A DNA stretch of 64,000 bases, taken from contig WOUP01000011.1 of assembly GCA_009772895.1 (NCBI GenBank), positions 40,102 through 104,101 on the forward strand, read 5' to 3'. The translations under genes were made by a program, and so were the position numbers. The DNA comes from Puniceicoccaceae bacterium 5H (GTDB lineage: Bacteria > Verrucomicrobiota > Verrucomicrobiia > Opitutales > Oceanipulchritudinaceae). Positions 1 through 9,080 of the stretch are shown here, piece after piece. Within the stretch, counting starts at the first letter, position 1. Every line of letters begins with the position of its first letter. The notes below the pieces were generated by a model. That model was not told where the DNA came from and did not search any database. It was given only the letters and a program-made list of their open reading frames with translations.

Positions 1-360
1 GGGGAAGGAGCTGATGGCGTCGACGCGCGTCTTCACGTCTTCCTTCAGCTTTTGCAGGTCGAAGCCGTCGCTGACGGTGACCGAGACGCGGCCGCCGCCC
101 TCCCAGGCCATGGAGTTGATTTCCTTGATGCCCTCGAGGCCCTGGATGGCCTCCTCCACGCGCATCACGAGGCCTTCTTCGGCTTCGGAAGGCGTGGCGC
201 CCGGGTAGGAGAGGTTGACCTGGATGGTGTCGGGGTCCTGCTCCGGAAACATCTCCATGTTGAGGGAGGGGATCGCAAAGATCCCTCCGACGAGCACGAC
301 GAACATGACGAGGTTGGCGGCTACCCCGTTGCGGGTAAACCAGTCCATCAGGCCGTTCAT
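1..360 (-). CDS. RND efflux pump inner-membrane permease, N-terminal 120 codons (runs off window)
   Basis: The minus-strand reading frame opens with MNGLMDWFTRNGVAANLVM and stays open to the window edge. It reads like the start of an AcrB/MdtB-type resistance-nodulation-division pump: a first membrane helix at about residues 10-30, then the porter-domain start with MFPEQDPDTIQV and PGATPSEAEEGLVMRVEEAI. RND pumps are proton-driven trimeric exporters working with a periplasmic adaptor and an outer membrane channel, and genes for both lie just upstream. Its ATG overlaps the TGA of the adaptor gene by four bases, which indicates translational coupling. Only about a tenth of the protein is visible, so the substrate class cannot be told. 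Confidence 0.9.
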   Translation of the reverse strand, partial: MNGLMDWFTRNGVAANLVMFVVLVGGIFAIPSLNMEMFPEQDPDTIQVNLSYPGATPSEAEEGLVMRVEEAIQGLEGIKEINSMAWEGGGRVSVTVSDGFDLQKLKEDVKTRVDAISSFP

Positions 361-1625
361 GCCTCACCCCCTTCGTTTTGGGGCGTGCTGTTGTCGGCGG
401 TGTCGCTGGTGGGGGCGTCCGACTGCGGGATCTCGGCGTCGACCGTCGCGGTGTCGCGATCCGGATCGAGCGGATTGACCGCCATGCCTTCGATAAAGTA
501 GATGATGGGCGTCAGGCAGATGCGTTCACCCGGGTTCAGGCCGTTGGTGACGATCGCCTTTTCGCTGTCCGACCAGTAGACTTGGACGTCGCGGGCGGTG
601 AGGGCGTTTTCGGGCCCGATCACGTAGAGCGTATCCTGATCGACCAGCGCGCGGCGGGGCACGACGTAGACATCGTGCAGCTGGCGCCCCGCGATGTCGG
701 CCTCGACGAAGGAACCGATCTTGAGCGGCGGGCGGTCCGGGCCGCGGTCGCCGTAGGGATCGGGCACGCGCGCCACGACGTAGGTCAGGCGCGAACGCTG
801 GTCGACGGTGCCTTCGGTGCGGTCGAGGTAGCCGTTCCAGGTATAGGAATCGTTGCCCAGGTGCTGGTAAAGCTGCACGCGCGGGGCCTCGTCGTGACTC
901 TCGTCGTTGCGGTAGGCCTCCGGTAGATCGAGATAGCTCAGCTCAAAGGGCGACAGGGGCATGCGCACCTCGGCCACGTCCACTGCGTAGATCGTGGCGA
1001 GCAGGGAATTGGCGGTCACCGTCTGGCCGATATCGACCGCTTTTTCGCGAATGCGACCGGCGTAGGGGGCGCGGACTTCCGTGCGGTCCAGGTTGCGCTC
1101 GGCGCGGCGCACAGCGGCTTCGGCGGCAGCTACGTTGGCCTGGGCCAGCTCCAGTTGCGGCTGTCGCAGCACGAGGTCGTTGGCGGTAGCACCTTCGCCG
1201 AGGTCGCTCCAGTCCTGGGCGGCTTGCTCGGATTGCGCCTGTTCCTGGGCCAATGCGAGCTTGGCCTGCGCCAGTTGCGCCTTGGCGTCGGCCAGGGCGG
1301 CCTCGTAATCGAGCGGGTCGATCTCTACCAGCACGTCGCCCTTTTCGAAGAAGCCGCCGTCCTTGAAGTGATTGCTGATACGGACGATGCGGCCCGAGAC
1401 CTCGGCGGTGAGCGAGGTTTCGGTGCGGGCGGTCACGTTGCCTTGGGTGTTGACCCAGAGCTGCCAGTCCTGGGGCTGGGTGACGGTGTATTCCACTTGC
1501 GGGAATTCTCGGGGGCGCTCGATTTCGGGCACATCCGGCTTCATCATGACCAAGATGAAGGCGAAGGTGGCCATCCCGAGCAGGATGACGATGGGAATGA
1601 CGCCGTAGACGACAAGTTTGCGCAT
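357..1625 (-). CDS. RND efflux periplasmic adaptor (membrane fusion protein, HlyD family)
   Basis: This 422-aa protein bridges the inner-membrane pump and the outer membrane channel in a tripartite efflux system. It begins with an uncleaved-looking membrane anchor (residues about 5-28). A lipoyl-like half follows (GRIVRISNHFKDGGFFEKGD), then an Ala/Gln-rich alpha-hairpin (ALADAKAQLAQAKLALAQEQ), the second lipoyl half (TEVRAPYAGRIREKAVDIGQ), and a beta-barrel plus membrane-proximal domain. The tail is acidic and Thr/Asp-rich. It sits 24 bp after the outer membrane factor gene and overlaps the pump gene by four bases, so the set is an operon. The length is usual for the family. Substrate unknown. 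Confidence 0.93.
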   Translation of the reverse strand: MRKLVVYGVIPIVILLGMATFAFILVMMKPDVPEIERPREFPQVEYTVTQPQDWQLWVNTQGNVTARTETSLTAEVSGRIVRISNHFKDGGFFEKGDVLVEIDPLDYEAALADAKAQLAQAKLALAQEQAQSEQAAQDWSDLGEGATANDLVLRQPQLELAQANVAAAEAAVRRAERNLDRTEVRAPYAGRIREKAVDIGQTVTANSLLATIYAVDVAEVRMPLSPFELSYLDLPEAYRNDESHDEAPRVQLYQHLGNDSYTWNGYLDRTEGTVDQRSRLTYVVARVPDPYGDRGPDRPPLKIGSFVEADIAGRQLHDVYVVPRRALVDQDTLYVIGPENALTARDVQVYWSDSEKAIVTNGLNPGERICLTPIIYFIEGMAVNPLDPDRDTATVDAEIPQSDAPTSDTADNSTPQNEGGEA

Positions 1626-1649
1626 GACGAAAGGGTGAAGGGGAGGATA

Positions 1650-3098
1650 TTAGCGTTCGAGCTGGACGAGCGGTGCGGGCGGCATCTGATCGCGCGGGAT
1701 CGGCGCTCCGCCGAGGGCGAGGTAAAGGTCGAGGCGGTTCTGCAAGCGGGCGTTGCGGACCGAGAGGTAGTCGCTGCGGGAGTTGAAGGCGCGGCGCTGG
1801 CTTTCCAGCACCGTGATGATGGTGGTGAGGCCGCGCTGGTATTGATCCCACGCCAGCGTCTCGGCCCGGTCGTTTTCCTGGGAGGCCAGGCGGAGGGCGT
1901 CTTCACGCTCGGAGAGCCATTGCTGGGAGACGAGGGCGGTTTCCACCTCGCGGAAGGCGTTCAGCACCGCGTCCTGATAGGTGGAGGCGGCGATGGAAAA
2001 GTTGGCTTCGGCCTCCTGCTTGTTCGCGCTCAGGCGGCCGGAGTCGAAGATCGGGGCGGTGAGCCCGCCGAGGATCGACCATTCGCCGGAATCGTCACGC
2101 AGCCACTTGTCGAATTCGTTGCTCACGTAACCGCCGCTGGCCGTCAGGCGGATGGTGGGCAGGAAGGCCTTTTCCGCGGCACCTACCTGGCGAGCGGCGG
2201 CCTGTAGCTGCAACCCGAGCGAAGCGAGGTCGGGCCGACGGGTCAGGATCTCGGCCGGCAGCCCCTCGGGCAAGGGCGGGGGCAGCGTCGGCAATTCCTT
2301 GAGCGTGGAAAGGTCGCCGGAAGGGTATCGGCCGAGCAGGATCTCCAGACTGCGCACGAGCGTGTCGCGCTGGAGGTTGCGCTGGGCGAGCTGGTTGCGG
2401 GCCGAGGCGACGTTGGCGCGGGCCAGCCGCAGGTCCAGGGCGTCGTTGAGGCCGCGCTCGAAGCGCTGGCGGATGATGTTCTGGCCCGACTGGAAGCTCT
2501 CGAGCGTGTCTTCGGCCAGCTTGACCTGCTGGTTGGCCTCGATCAGGTCGAACCAGTATTGGGCCACCTGAGTGGCGAGGGAAATCTGGGCGGCGGCGAG
2601 ATCGGCTTCGGCCGCTTCGTATTGGCGGCGGGCGGCATCGCGCTGCAGGCGCAGCTCGCCCCACAAATCGATCTCCCAGCTCGCAGAAAGGCCGGCATCA
2701 AAGCGGTTGGCAGTGTCGCCTTGCCCCAGGCGTTCGGCGCCAGCCCCGCGGGAGGCGGTGACATCGGCATCCAGGCTGGGCCCCAGATTCGCCCCGGCGC
2801 GGCGGGCGCGGGCGGCGGCGGCTTCGACTCGGGCGGCGGCGGTGGCGAGGTCGCGGTTATAGCGCAGCGCCTCCATGACCAGCTCCGAGAGCTGCGGGTC
2901 ATGCCACTGGGACAGCCAGTTCAAGGCCTCCGGGGTGATCGGGGCCGTTTCCTTGTCGTCGGCGGCCCAGGCGGCGGGCGCCTCGGGCGCGTAGTCCTCG
3001 GCCTCAGGGGCGGGGCCGATCGTGCAGCCGGTGAGAGCGGCTAGCGAGACAAGGGAAAGGACTGTGAGAGGTGTGTTTTGAAGGGAGTAGCGAAGCAT
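1650..3098 (-). CDS. Outer membrane efflux lipoprotein (NodT/OprM-type outer membrane factor)
   Basis: The 482-aa product has a lipoprotein signal peptide with lipobox LTGC (acylated Cys about residue 25) followed by TIGPAPEAEDYAPEAPAAW, the usual start of NodT-family outer membrane factors. The two repeated OEP regions contain long alpha-helical stretches rich in Ala, Arg and Gln (VEAAAARARRAGANLGPSLD; SARNQLAQRNLQRDTLVRSL), which form the periplasmic tunnel. It lies between the TetR regulator gene (9 bp away) and the adaptor gene. It would be the exit duct of the tripartite pump encoded here. Confidence 0.93.
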   Translation of the reverse strand: MLRYSLQNTPLTVLSLVSLAALTGCTIGPAPEAEDYAPEAPAAWAADDKETAPITPEALNWLSQWHDPQLSELVMEALRYNRDLATAAARVEAAAARARRAGANLGPSLDADVTASRGAGAERLGQGDTANRFDAGLSASWEIDLWGELRLQRDAARRQYEAAEADLAAAQISLATQVAQYWFDLIEANQQVKLAEDTLESFQSGQNIIRQRFERGLNDALDLRLARANVASARNQLAQRNLQRDTLVRSLEILLGRYPSGDLSTLKELPTLPPPLPEGLPAEILTRRPDLASLGLQLQAAARQVGAAEKAFLPTIRLTASGGYVSNEFDKWLRDDSGEWSILGGLTAPIFDSGRLSANKQEAEANFSIAASTYQDAVLNAFREVETALVSQQWLSEREDALRLASQENDRAETLAWDQYQRGLTTIITVLESQRRAFNSRSDYLSVRNARLQNRLDLYLALGGAPIPRDQMPPAPLVQLER

Positions 3099-3107
3099 GG
3101 ATCGGAA

Positions 3108-3755
3108 TCACCCGCCGGAGACTCCGTCCTGATCGTAGGCAAAGCCGGCGGCGACAAAGTAGGTCATCTGTTTGATGATCGCCTTGAACGAAGCCGCATC
3201 CGTATTCCCGCCGCAAAAGCAGGGCATCTCGGGAATATGGAGCAGGGTGCCAACCATGGTACTGAGGGCGAAGTTGAAGCGGACGATGAGGTCGTCGTAA
3301 GAGAGGTGTGGGACGGTTTTAGCGAGTTCTGCACCAAAGACGTCGCAAACCTCGCGAAAATACTCCGTCTTAAACGTCTTCAAGAGCTCGGGAGTTTCAT
3401 GGTAGGCCCGAAAAGCCAGCCGAATGGCCGTTAATTTGGGCTGATCGTTCTCTACGAGCGTCTCGCCCATGGGGCCAAAGAAGGCGTCAAAAATCTCCAC
3501 CAGGCTCAGGGGGGCGTCGCCTCGCGCAGAGCGCCGCTCCTGCAGGTAACTGAGACGGAGGCGGTTGACGGGTTCGACTTGGCGGCGCATCAGCTCGACG
3601 AAGAGGTCGTGCTTGCTGCCAAAGTGGTAGTTGACGGCGGCGACGTTGGCACCCGCACGGTCGGTAATATCGCGCACGCTGGTGCCATTGAAACCGCGTT
3701 CGGCAAATAGGTACTCCGCCGCATTCAGGATGTTATCCTTGGTATTGCTGGACAT
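3108..3755 (-). CDS. TetR/AcrR-family transcriptional regulator
   Basis: A 215-aa TetR-type repressor. The N-terminal helix-turn-helix (residues about 8-55) is clear: ILNAAEYLFAERGFNGTSV, then RDITDRAGANVAAVNYHFGS and KHDLF. The rest is a helical ligand-binding domain. It is the first gene of the efflux operon, only 9 bp before the outer membrane factor gene, so it probably autoregulates the operon and responds to a pump substrate (inference from context). A short inverted repeat just upstream, AAAC-AATC-GTTT, could be its operator. An IS element has inserted about 57 bp upstream of the start codon and may have altered the promoter. Confidence 0.92.
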   Translation of the reverse strand: MSSNTKDNILNAAEYLFAERGFNGTSVRDITDRAGANVAAVNYHFGSKHDLFVELMRRQVEPVNRLRLSYLQERRSARGDAPLSLVEIFDAFFGPMGETLVENDQPKLTAIRLAFRAYHETPELLKTFKTEYFREVCDVFGAELAKTVPHLSYDDLIVRFNFALSTMVGTLLHIPEMPCFCGGNTDAASFKAIIKQMTYFVAAGFAYDQDGVSGG

Positions 3756-3766
3756 GGGCTACAAAC

Positions 3767-3778
3767 AAACAATCGTTT
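3767..3778. promoter_or_regulatory. Candidate TetR operator
   Basis: The sequence AAACAATCGTTT forms a short inverted repeat (AAAC/GTTT, 4-nt centre) 12 bp upstream of the tetR start codon. TetR-family operators are often palindromes placed like this. It is short and could occur by chance. Confidence 0.3.
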
Positions 3779-3847
3779 AGATCAGGATTTCAAACAGACA
3801 GCACACTATTTAGGGAGTGTTAACGAAAAATCTGTACATGTTATGAA

Positions 3848-3866
3848 AGAAGCTTCATAAGCTTCT
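3848..3866 (+). promoter_or_regulatory. Hairpin directly before the transposase start codon
   Basis: AGAAGCTT-CAT-AAGCTTCT is a perfect 8-bp inverted repeat with a 3-nt loop ending two bases before the transposase ATG at 3869. In mRNA it would cover the ribosome-binding region. A five-codon reading frame (ATGAAAGAAGCTTCATAA, 3843-3860) runs through it. Such structures can damp transposase translation, especially from read-through transcripts; that role is inferred. Confidence 0.5.
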
Positions 3867-3868
3867 GT

Positions 3869-4683
3869 ATGAAGGAGCGAGTGCCTGAACTGGATCCGAA
3901 ACGTTGGTTGAGTGATGAGGTGTGGGCTGTGCTGGAGCCTGCACTGGCAGATGTGCGTGATCCTCGTGGGACCAGGCCACAGCAAAGTATGCGCGAGTTT
4001 CTGACGGCGATTGCCTATCTGGTGCGCGAAGGCTGCTCTTGGCGCGGACTGCCGCCTCAGTTCGGGCATTGGCACAACGTGTATGTGCGGTTCCGGCGTT
4101 GGGAAAAAGCTAAAACCTGGGGGCTGCTCTGGCTTAAACTGCAGGGAAGCGAAGCGGCTCAAGCCCGTGCCATCTTCGTCGACTCCACGGTCATCAAGGC
4201 GCATCCTCATGCCGCCGGGGCGCCCAAAAAAACGGTGGCGATCAGGCTCTGGGACGCTCTCGAGGTGGGCTGACCACCAAGATCCACGCCGCCAGCAGCG
4301 ATGAGAACCACCTGCTGCGGCTCTGTCTGAGCCCCGGCCAAACCCACGACAGCCGCGCCTTCACTGCGGTCGCTACCGGACTCGAAAAACTGCCGGAGCT
4401 GGAGGTCATTTGTGCGGACAAAGCTTACGATAGCAACGAAATCCGTGACCAGATCGAAGTCGCAGACTGCATCGCTGTCATCCCAGCCAGAAAAACGCGT
4501 AAACAACCTCAAGCTCATGACAGAGAACGCTATAAGCAGCGCAACGTGATCGAACGCGCCTTTCGTAACCTCAAGAACTTCCGCCGTATCGCCACCCGAT
4601 TTGATAAACTCGCCTGCACCTTTAAGGCATTCCTCTACTTCGCAGCATCATTTCTGGTCGCAAAAATTGACGCGAATCGTTAA
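3869..4683 (+). CDS. IS5-family transposase, two frames joined by -1 slippage at an A7 run
   Basis: The first frame (3869-4273) carries the N-terminal DUF4096-like domain (LSDEVWAVLEPALADV, EGCSWRGLPPQFG) and the first catalytic Asp in IFVDSTVIKAHPHAAGA. It ends soon after a run of seven A at 4226-4232. Slipping back one base there gives KKNGGDQALGRSRGGLTTKI, the normal family sequence. The second frame continues to TAA at 4681-4683 with the second Asp (VICADKAYDSNEI) and the catalytic Glu (RNVIERAFRNLKNFRRIATR). The fused product of about 272 aa has a full DDE triad. Programmed frameshifting is known in the IS427 group, so the shift is probably functional. A sequencing error in the homopolymer is the alternative. 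Confidence 0.88.
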
Positions 4684-4764
4684 CACCCCCTAGCTTCGTG
4701 CATCTGCCCGGAGTCCAGCCTTTTGAGTGTCTTCTATCAGATTTTTTGAAGATAACGCGAAAAA

Positions 4765-6771
4765 CTAAAGTTTTTCCACTATAGAATCGGCGTTGTCTTC
4801 TGGAGCAAGGCACTGGGTGCCCACGCACAACTGGTAACCGTCAAGGCTGTTGTCGCTCATGATGAAGAGCGGGCGCCACGGTTTGTTTTCCAGTTTGGTG
4901 CGGACCGCTTCCCAATCGGCGTCCGGGCCGCCCTTGAGCACGGCGATACCGGTGGCGTCCTGTGCCCAGTAGGCGAGGGCGTGGCCGATGCCCTGCGGTG
5001 CCTGCTCGATCAGGCCGGTGTAGCAGACGCGGTGACGTTCGAGCTCTTCCTGGTAGCGTGCGTCGCCGGTAAGGGCGTACAGCTGGGAGAAGATGGCGAC
5101 GAGGCCGCTGTTGCCGGCGGGGGTCGCGGTATCGAACCACTCCTTGGCACGGTGGGGGATGCCCTCGTGATCGTCGCTGGTAAAATAGTAGCCGACGGCG
5201 TTGGGGTCGCGGAAGTGGCGGATGATGCTGTTGGTCAGGCGCTTGGCCCGATCGAGATAGGTGGCGGAAGCCCCGGGCTGGATCCAGTCGATCTTGCTCG
5301 CGACCGCCAGCAGGGCCTGAACCGCCGCCACGTAGTCGTCGAGGTAGGCGTTCTGGCGCGCCTCGCCGCCGTAGTTGACCGCGTAGAGGCGGGGCGTCTC
5401 GCTATCGGGCTCACGCACCTGGTTTTGCCAGAGCCAGTCCACGCCCGCCCGTGCCCCATTCATCCAATCCCAGCGCCCGAAGGTATAGGCGGCCTCGGCC
5501 AGCGCACGCCAGGTGAGGGCGTTCCAGGAAACCACGACCTTGTCGTCCCGGGCAGGGGCCGTGCGCTTGCGGCGATGATTCAACAAGGTCTGCCGGGCAT
5601 TTTCGAACAACTGGCGTTGATCAAAATCGCGCTCAACCAAGGTTAGTTGAGTCGTTTCGTGTTCAAAGTTGCCCTCGGCGGTCACACCGTAGGCTTCGCA
5701 AAAGCTCTCGCCCAGTTCATTGCCGAGCACCTGCTTGATCTCGTCGGGCGTCCAGACGTAGTAGCTGCCTTCTTCGCCCCCGCTGTCGGCATCCAGGCTG
5801 GCGGCAAAGACACCTTCTTGCAGCTGCATCTCGCGCTGGAGCCACTGGGCGGTCTCGTCGATGGCGGCGGCAAAAAGCGGGTTGCGGTAGCGGCGCCAGC
5901 CCTCGGTGTAGGATTCGATGAGCAGGGCGTTGTCGTAGAGCATCTTCTCGAAGTGCGGGATCGTCCAGTAGCGGTCTACGCTGTAGCGCGAGAAGCCACC
6001 GCCGACCTGATCGTAGATGCCGCCGCGGGCCATGGCCTCGAGCGTGTGCGGCACCATCTGGTCGATCTGCTGGCGCAACTGGGGCTGGCGCTCATCGATC
6101 GCGGCTGTGTTGCGCATCGCGAGCAGGAACTCGAGCAGCCCCGTCGGGGGGAACTTGGGGGCCGTGCCAAAGCCGCCGTACTCGTTGTCGTAGCCGGGCT
6201 GGAGCTTCTGGAAGGCCTCGAGCAACTGCGCGTTGTCAAAGCCGTCGCCGGTGGCGCCGACCGGGTCGTTGGCCAGCTTGAGGTTGCCGATGATGGCCTC
6301 GGCATTTTCCTCGAGATCGGCGCGGTTGCGCTTGAAGTAGTCGGCCACCCGCATGAGCAGCTGAGGCCACGGCACGATGCCCTGGTTGCGGTCTTCGGGC
6401 GGGAAGTAGGTGCCGCCGGCAAACGGGCGTCCATCGGGCAGGCAAAACATGTTCAGGGGCCAGCCGCCGTGCCCGTTGATCATCTGCACCGCCTCGAGGT
6501 AAATGCGGTCGAGGTCGGGGCGCTCCTCGCGGTCTACCTTGATGCAGACGAAGTGCTGGTTCATCAGGTTGGCGATGTAGGCGCTCTCGAAGGACTCGTG
6601 CGCCATCACGTGGCACCAGTGACAGCTGCTGTAGCCGATGGAGACGAGCAGGGGCTTGTCCTCGGCCTTGGCTTTGTTCAGGGCTTCCTCGCCCCACGGA
6701 TACCAATCCACGGGGTTGTCGGCATGTTGGCGGAGGTAGAGAGACTTTTCGTGCGCCAGTCGGTTGGGCAT
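4765..6771 (-). CDS. Thioredoxin-domain protein of the YyaL/SPATA20 family (DUF255)
   Basis: A 668-aa cytoplasmic protein. The first 160 residues are a thioredoxin-like domain with CHWCH at residues 50-54 ([16 protein letters not shown]), preceded by the family hallmark [16 protein letters not shown]. The remainder matches the (alpha/alpha)6-barrel part of the family ([49 protein letters not shown]). Members are conserved from bacteria to humans, but their reaction is not established. The gene follows the ligase-associated exonuclease gene by 54 bp on the same strand. Length is normal for the family. Confidence 0.93.
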   Translation of the reverse strand: MPNRLAHEKSLYLRQHADNPVDWYPWGEEALNKAKAEDKPLLVSIGYSSCHWCHVMAHESFESAYIANLMNQHFVCIKVDREERPDLDRIYLEAVQMINGHGGWPLNMFCLPDGRPFAGGTYFPPEDRNQGIVPWPQLLMRVADYFKRNRADLEENAEAIIGNLKLANDPVGATGDGFDNAQLLEAFQKLQPGYDNEYGGFGTAPKFPPTGLLEFLLAMRNTAAIDERQPQLRQQIDQMVPHTLEAMARGGIYDQVGGGFSRYSVDRYWTIPHFEKMLYDNALLIESYTEGWRRYRNPLFAAAIDETAQWLQREMQLQEGVFAASLDADSGGEEGSYYVWTPDEIKQVLGNELGESFCEAYGVTAEGNFEHETTQLTLVERDFDQRQLFENARQTLLNHRRKRTAPARDDKVVVSWNALTWRALAEAAYTFGRWDWMNGARAGVDWLWQNQVREPDSETPRLYAVNYGGEARQNAYLDDYVAAVQALLAVASKIDWIQPGASATYLDRAKRLTNSIIRHFRDPNAVGYYFTSDDHEGIPHRAKEWFDTATPAGNSGLVAIFSQLYALTGDARYQEELERHRVCYTGLIEQAPQGIGHALAYWAQDATGIAVLKGGPDADWEAVRTKLENKPWRPLFIMSDNSLDGYQLCVGTQCLAPEDNADSIVEKL

Positions 6772-6825
6772 GTCAGTACCGTGCTGGAACTCTTCCGAAT
6801 TGCAAGGGTCGGCGTCTCGGGAGCG

Positions 6826-7878
6826 TCAGATGGCTTCGTTTGCGGCGGCGGGCGCGTCTTCCTGCAGGCCTTCGCCCTGGGCCTCGCCGACGTAGCGGGT
6901 GGGAAAGACGAAGGCGTCGTGGCCCTGTTCGCGTAGGTAGCGGCTGAACTCGTGGACCTGCCCGTGGGTCACGCCGATGCGTTCCGCGCCGGTGGCCTCG
7001 ATCGCGCGCAGCAACCCGGGCCAGTCGGCGTGGTCGCTCAAGACGAAGCCGCGGTCGAAGTCCCGATTGCGGCGGGCGGCACGCGTCATCATCCAGCCGC
7101 TGGCAAAGGCCCAGCTGACGCCGCCCAGTTTACGGATCAACCCCACTTCCTGCGCCGCCGAAGAGGTGATGACGAGGCCGCGGCCTTTGATCTCCGGCAC
7201 GGTCGCTTCGCTCAGGGTGACGCTGGGGGCCAGCTGCACGCCCGCGCGCTCATACATTGGCGCATAGGTCTTTACGCTGCCGTGTAGCGCGATGGGGCCG
7301 ATGGAGGCCTCCAGCCCAGCGAGCAGGCGCTGGCTCTTGCCGAGCGGATAGGCCGGTAGCACGCTGGCGATCCCGTTCTCCTGGTTGCGCCGCCACCAGG
7401 CGTGGATCTGCCCGAAAACCTGCTCGGGGGAGGGCCAGCGGTAGATCGGCAGCCCGAAGGTCGACTCGGTAATGAAGGTATGGCAGCGCACGGGCTCATA
7501 GGGCACGCAGGAGCCGCTGGCGTGGGTGGGGTTGTAATCGCCGCTGACCACCCATACTTCGCCCTGGTGCTCGAGGCGCACCTGCGAGCTGCCGAGGATG
7601 TGACCGGCGGGGTGCAGCGACACCTGGACGCCCCCAATCGTGGTGGTGGCACCGTAGGGCAGCGTCTCGATCGTGCCTTGCGTCCCGACCCGCTCCTGCA
7701 GGATCTCGCGACCGGAGGCTTCGCACAGGTACCACTTGGCGCCGCGCCGGGCGTGATCGCTGTGGGCGTGGGTGATGACGGCCCGTTCGACCGCCCGCCA
7801 CGGGTCGATGTAAAAGTCGCCCGCCACACAGTAAGGACCGGACTCCGTGGGGCGCACCAGAGGCTCTCGTTCCGCCAT
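6826..7878 (-). CDS. Ligase-associated DNA exonuclease (metallo-beta-lactamase/beta-CASP fold)
   Basis: This 350-aa protein has the zinc-binding HAHSDH motif (residues 37-42), further metal-ligand segments (LHPAGHILGSSQV; WVVSGDYNP) and a beta-CASP-like C-terminal part (FASGWMMTRAARR, GFVLSDHADWPGL). It belongs to the family usually encoded beside an ATP-dependent DNA ligase, an Lhr-like helicase and a phosphoesterase, and is thought to process DNA ends for repair. Here the ATP-dependent ligase is encoded about 12 kb away at 19726-21387, and no helicase or phosphoesterase partner is in the window. It is transcribed divergently from the DUF445 gene. Confidence 0.9.
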   Translation of the reverse strand: MAEREPLVRPTESGPYCVAGDFYIDPWRAVERAVITHAHSDHARRGAKWYLCEASGREILQERVGTQGTIETLPYGATTTIGGVQVSLHPAGHILGSSQVRLEHQGEVWVVSGDYNPTHASGSCVPYEPVRCHTFITESTFGLPIYRWPSPEQVFGQIHAWWRRNQENGIASVLPAYPLGKSQRLLAGLEASIGPIALHGSVKTYAPMYERAGVQLAPSVTLSEATVPEIKGRGLVITSSAAQEVGLIRKLGGVSWAFASGWMMTRAARRNRDFDRGFVLSDHADWPGLLRAIEATGAERIGVTHGQVHEFSRYLREQGHDAFVFPTRYVGEAQGEGLQEDAPAAANEAI

Positions 7879-7967
7879 AAGGTATTACGGGTGACACAAA
7901 TCCGCCGAGACGCCAAGCGTTGGGCAAACTTGCATTGCGCGGCATCCGGGGCCTTATTGGTGCCTTC

Positions 7968-8582
7968 ATGCAGTGGCTCATACTCGGCACCCTTCCGTTT
8001 ATCTCCGCCCTGATTGGTTGGCTGACCAATCGGCTGGCGATCCACATGCTGTTCAATCCCCGCGAGGAGAAGAAATTGCTCGGCATCCGCTATCAGGGCC
8101 TGATCCCGCGACGGCAGCACGAGATCGCCGCCAAGACGGGCGAGATCGTGGCGGACGAACTCCTGACCTCTCACACCCTGCAGGGGGAGATCAACAAGAT
8201 CGACCTCGACCCCTACCTGCGGCAGGCCGCCGACACCCTGATCTACCAGCGCATGGGCCCGCGCCTGAAGAAGATGCCGCTGGTGGGCAGCTTCCTCAAC
8301 GACAGCGTGTTGTCGCAGGTCCACAAGATCGCGCTGGAGGAAATGACGCGTCAGGCCGAGCCGATCAAGCTGCGCTTTGCCAGCGAGGCGGAGCAGCACC
8401 TCGACGTGAAGCGCCTCGTGCGGGAAAAGGTCGAGAGCTTCGACCTCAGCCAGCTGGAAGCAATCGTCCACCGTCTCGCGGGGCAGGAGTTTCGCCAGAT
8501 CGAGCTGCTCGGCGGCGTCATCGGTTTCATCGTCGGCCTGGTCCAGCTCGGCCTGATGCTGGCCGCCCAGGCGGTGGGTTAG
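7968..8582 (+). CDS. DUF445-family membrane protein
   Basis: A 204-aa protein, reading from the ATG at 7968, with an N-terminal membrane helix (WLILGTLPFISALIGWL) followed at once by the family signature TNRLAIHMLFNPREEK. A helical, charged middle and a C-terminal membrane helix (GGVIGFIVGLVQLGLMLAA) follow, the two-anchor layout of DUF445 (YheB-like) proteins. Function is not established. A TTG codon at 7920 would extend the protein by 16 residues, but the membrane helix starts best at 7968. Its stop codon overlaps the stop of the convergent antitoxin-like gene. Confidence 0.8.
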   Translation: MQWLILGTLPFISALIGWLTNRLAIHMLFNPREEKKLLGIRYQGLIPRRQHEIAAKTGEIVADELLTSHTLQGEINKIDLDPYLRQAADTLIYQRMGPRLKKMPLVGSFLNDSVLSQVHKIALEEMTRQAEPIKLRFASEAEQHLDVKRLVREKVESFDLSQLEAIVHRLAGQEFRQIELLGGVIGFIVGLVQLGLMLAAQAVG

Positions 8583-8875
8583 GCGCGCGCTGCGACCGTC
8601 TCGAGCAGAGCCTCGGGATGGCGATCGGCGACTTCCAGGAGCACCTGGGCGGCCCCCGTCGGATGGCGGTGCCCTTGTTCCCAATTCTGCAGCGTTCGCA
8701 GGCTGATTCCCATCATTTCGGCGAAGCGAGCCTGTGAGAGTTGGAGCCGTTGCCGGACGCGCGTGACGTGAGAAGGTTCCATACGGGAGCGTCGCGTCGG
8801 CTCTTGCTTTCCGCGCTCAACCGCTTTCATTTCCTTCACGCTTGAAACCAGTTGCTGAAAGAGTTGGTCGTCCAT
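8579..8875 (-). CDS. NadS/HigA-like helix-turn-helix regulator (orphan antitoxin type)
   Basis: From the ATG at 8875 the product is 98 aa: a short helical start (MDDQLFQQLVSSVKEMK), then an XRE-type HTH (VRQRLQLSQARFAEMMGISL, RTLQNWEQGHRHPTGAAQVL). This is the pattern of NadS/HigA antitoxins, which normally follow a RelE-like toxin gene and repress the pair. Upstream on the same strand there is only a hairpin repeat element, so no toxin is seen. The longer frame to 9034 was rejected because it reads through that repeat. It could be a stand-alone regulator. Confidence 0.78.
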   Translation of the reverse strand: MDDQLFQQLVSSVKEMKAVERGKQEPTRRSRMEPSHVTRVRQRLQLSQARFAEMMGISLRTLQNWEQGHRHPTGAAQVLLEVADRHPEALLETVAARA

Positions 8876-8915
8876 GGTCAATGACGTATATGCGATCAAC
8901 GAATGTTTCAGCATG

Positions 8916-9080
8916 CAAGCTGAAGGCTTGCCATAGCGTAGCCGGTGGTTGAGCCCGCGTAGCTGGGCGACACCACCGGGCGGTGTCAACAGGTCAACCC
9001 GCACCCGGGAAGGGTGCCATAGCGTCAGTATCATGCTTTTGTCCTCGATCCAGGGGCGTCGAGGGCACTATCGCCCTACC
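8916..9080. repeat. Multi-hairpin repeat element, copy 1
   Basis: This stretch is a chain of hairpins. CAAGC/GCTTG lies at 8916-8930. CCGGTGGT/ACCACCGG at 8942-8979 has an inner GCCC/GGGC stem. GCACCC/GGGTGC lies at 9001-9017, and a GAGGGC/GCCCT stem near 9061-9077. The decamer GCCATAGCGT follows both the first and third hairpin (8930-8939 and 9016-9025). The core TAGCCGGTGGTTGAG ... CGACACCACCGG recurs at 48099-48139, so this is a dispersed family rather than a terminator. It separates the antitoxin-like gene from the DUF3108 gene. Confidence 0.75.

Larger units (their letters stand above)
3813..4690 (+). mobile_element. Complete IS5-family insertion sequence (IS427-like), 878 bp
   Basis: The element is bounded by imperfect 14-bp terminal inverted repeats, GGGAGTGTTAACGA at the left and the complement of GGGGGTGTTAACGA at the right (one mismatch). 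Both sides are flanked by TA (3811-3812 and 4691-4692), which fits the 2-bp TA duplication of the IS427 subgroup. It holds one transposase read in two frames. Size, ends and gene layout all agree with IS5/IS427. Both ends and the catalytic residues are intact, so it may still be mobile. It sits between the promoter side of the efflux operon and the 3' end of the DUF255 gene. Confidence 0.9.

Noticed and set aside
8876..9034. N-terminal extension of the NadS-like gene to 151 aa
   Set aside because: The extension translates the multi-hairpin repeat; the family begins at MDDQLFQQL.
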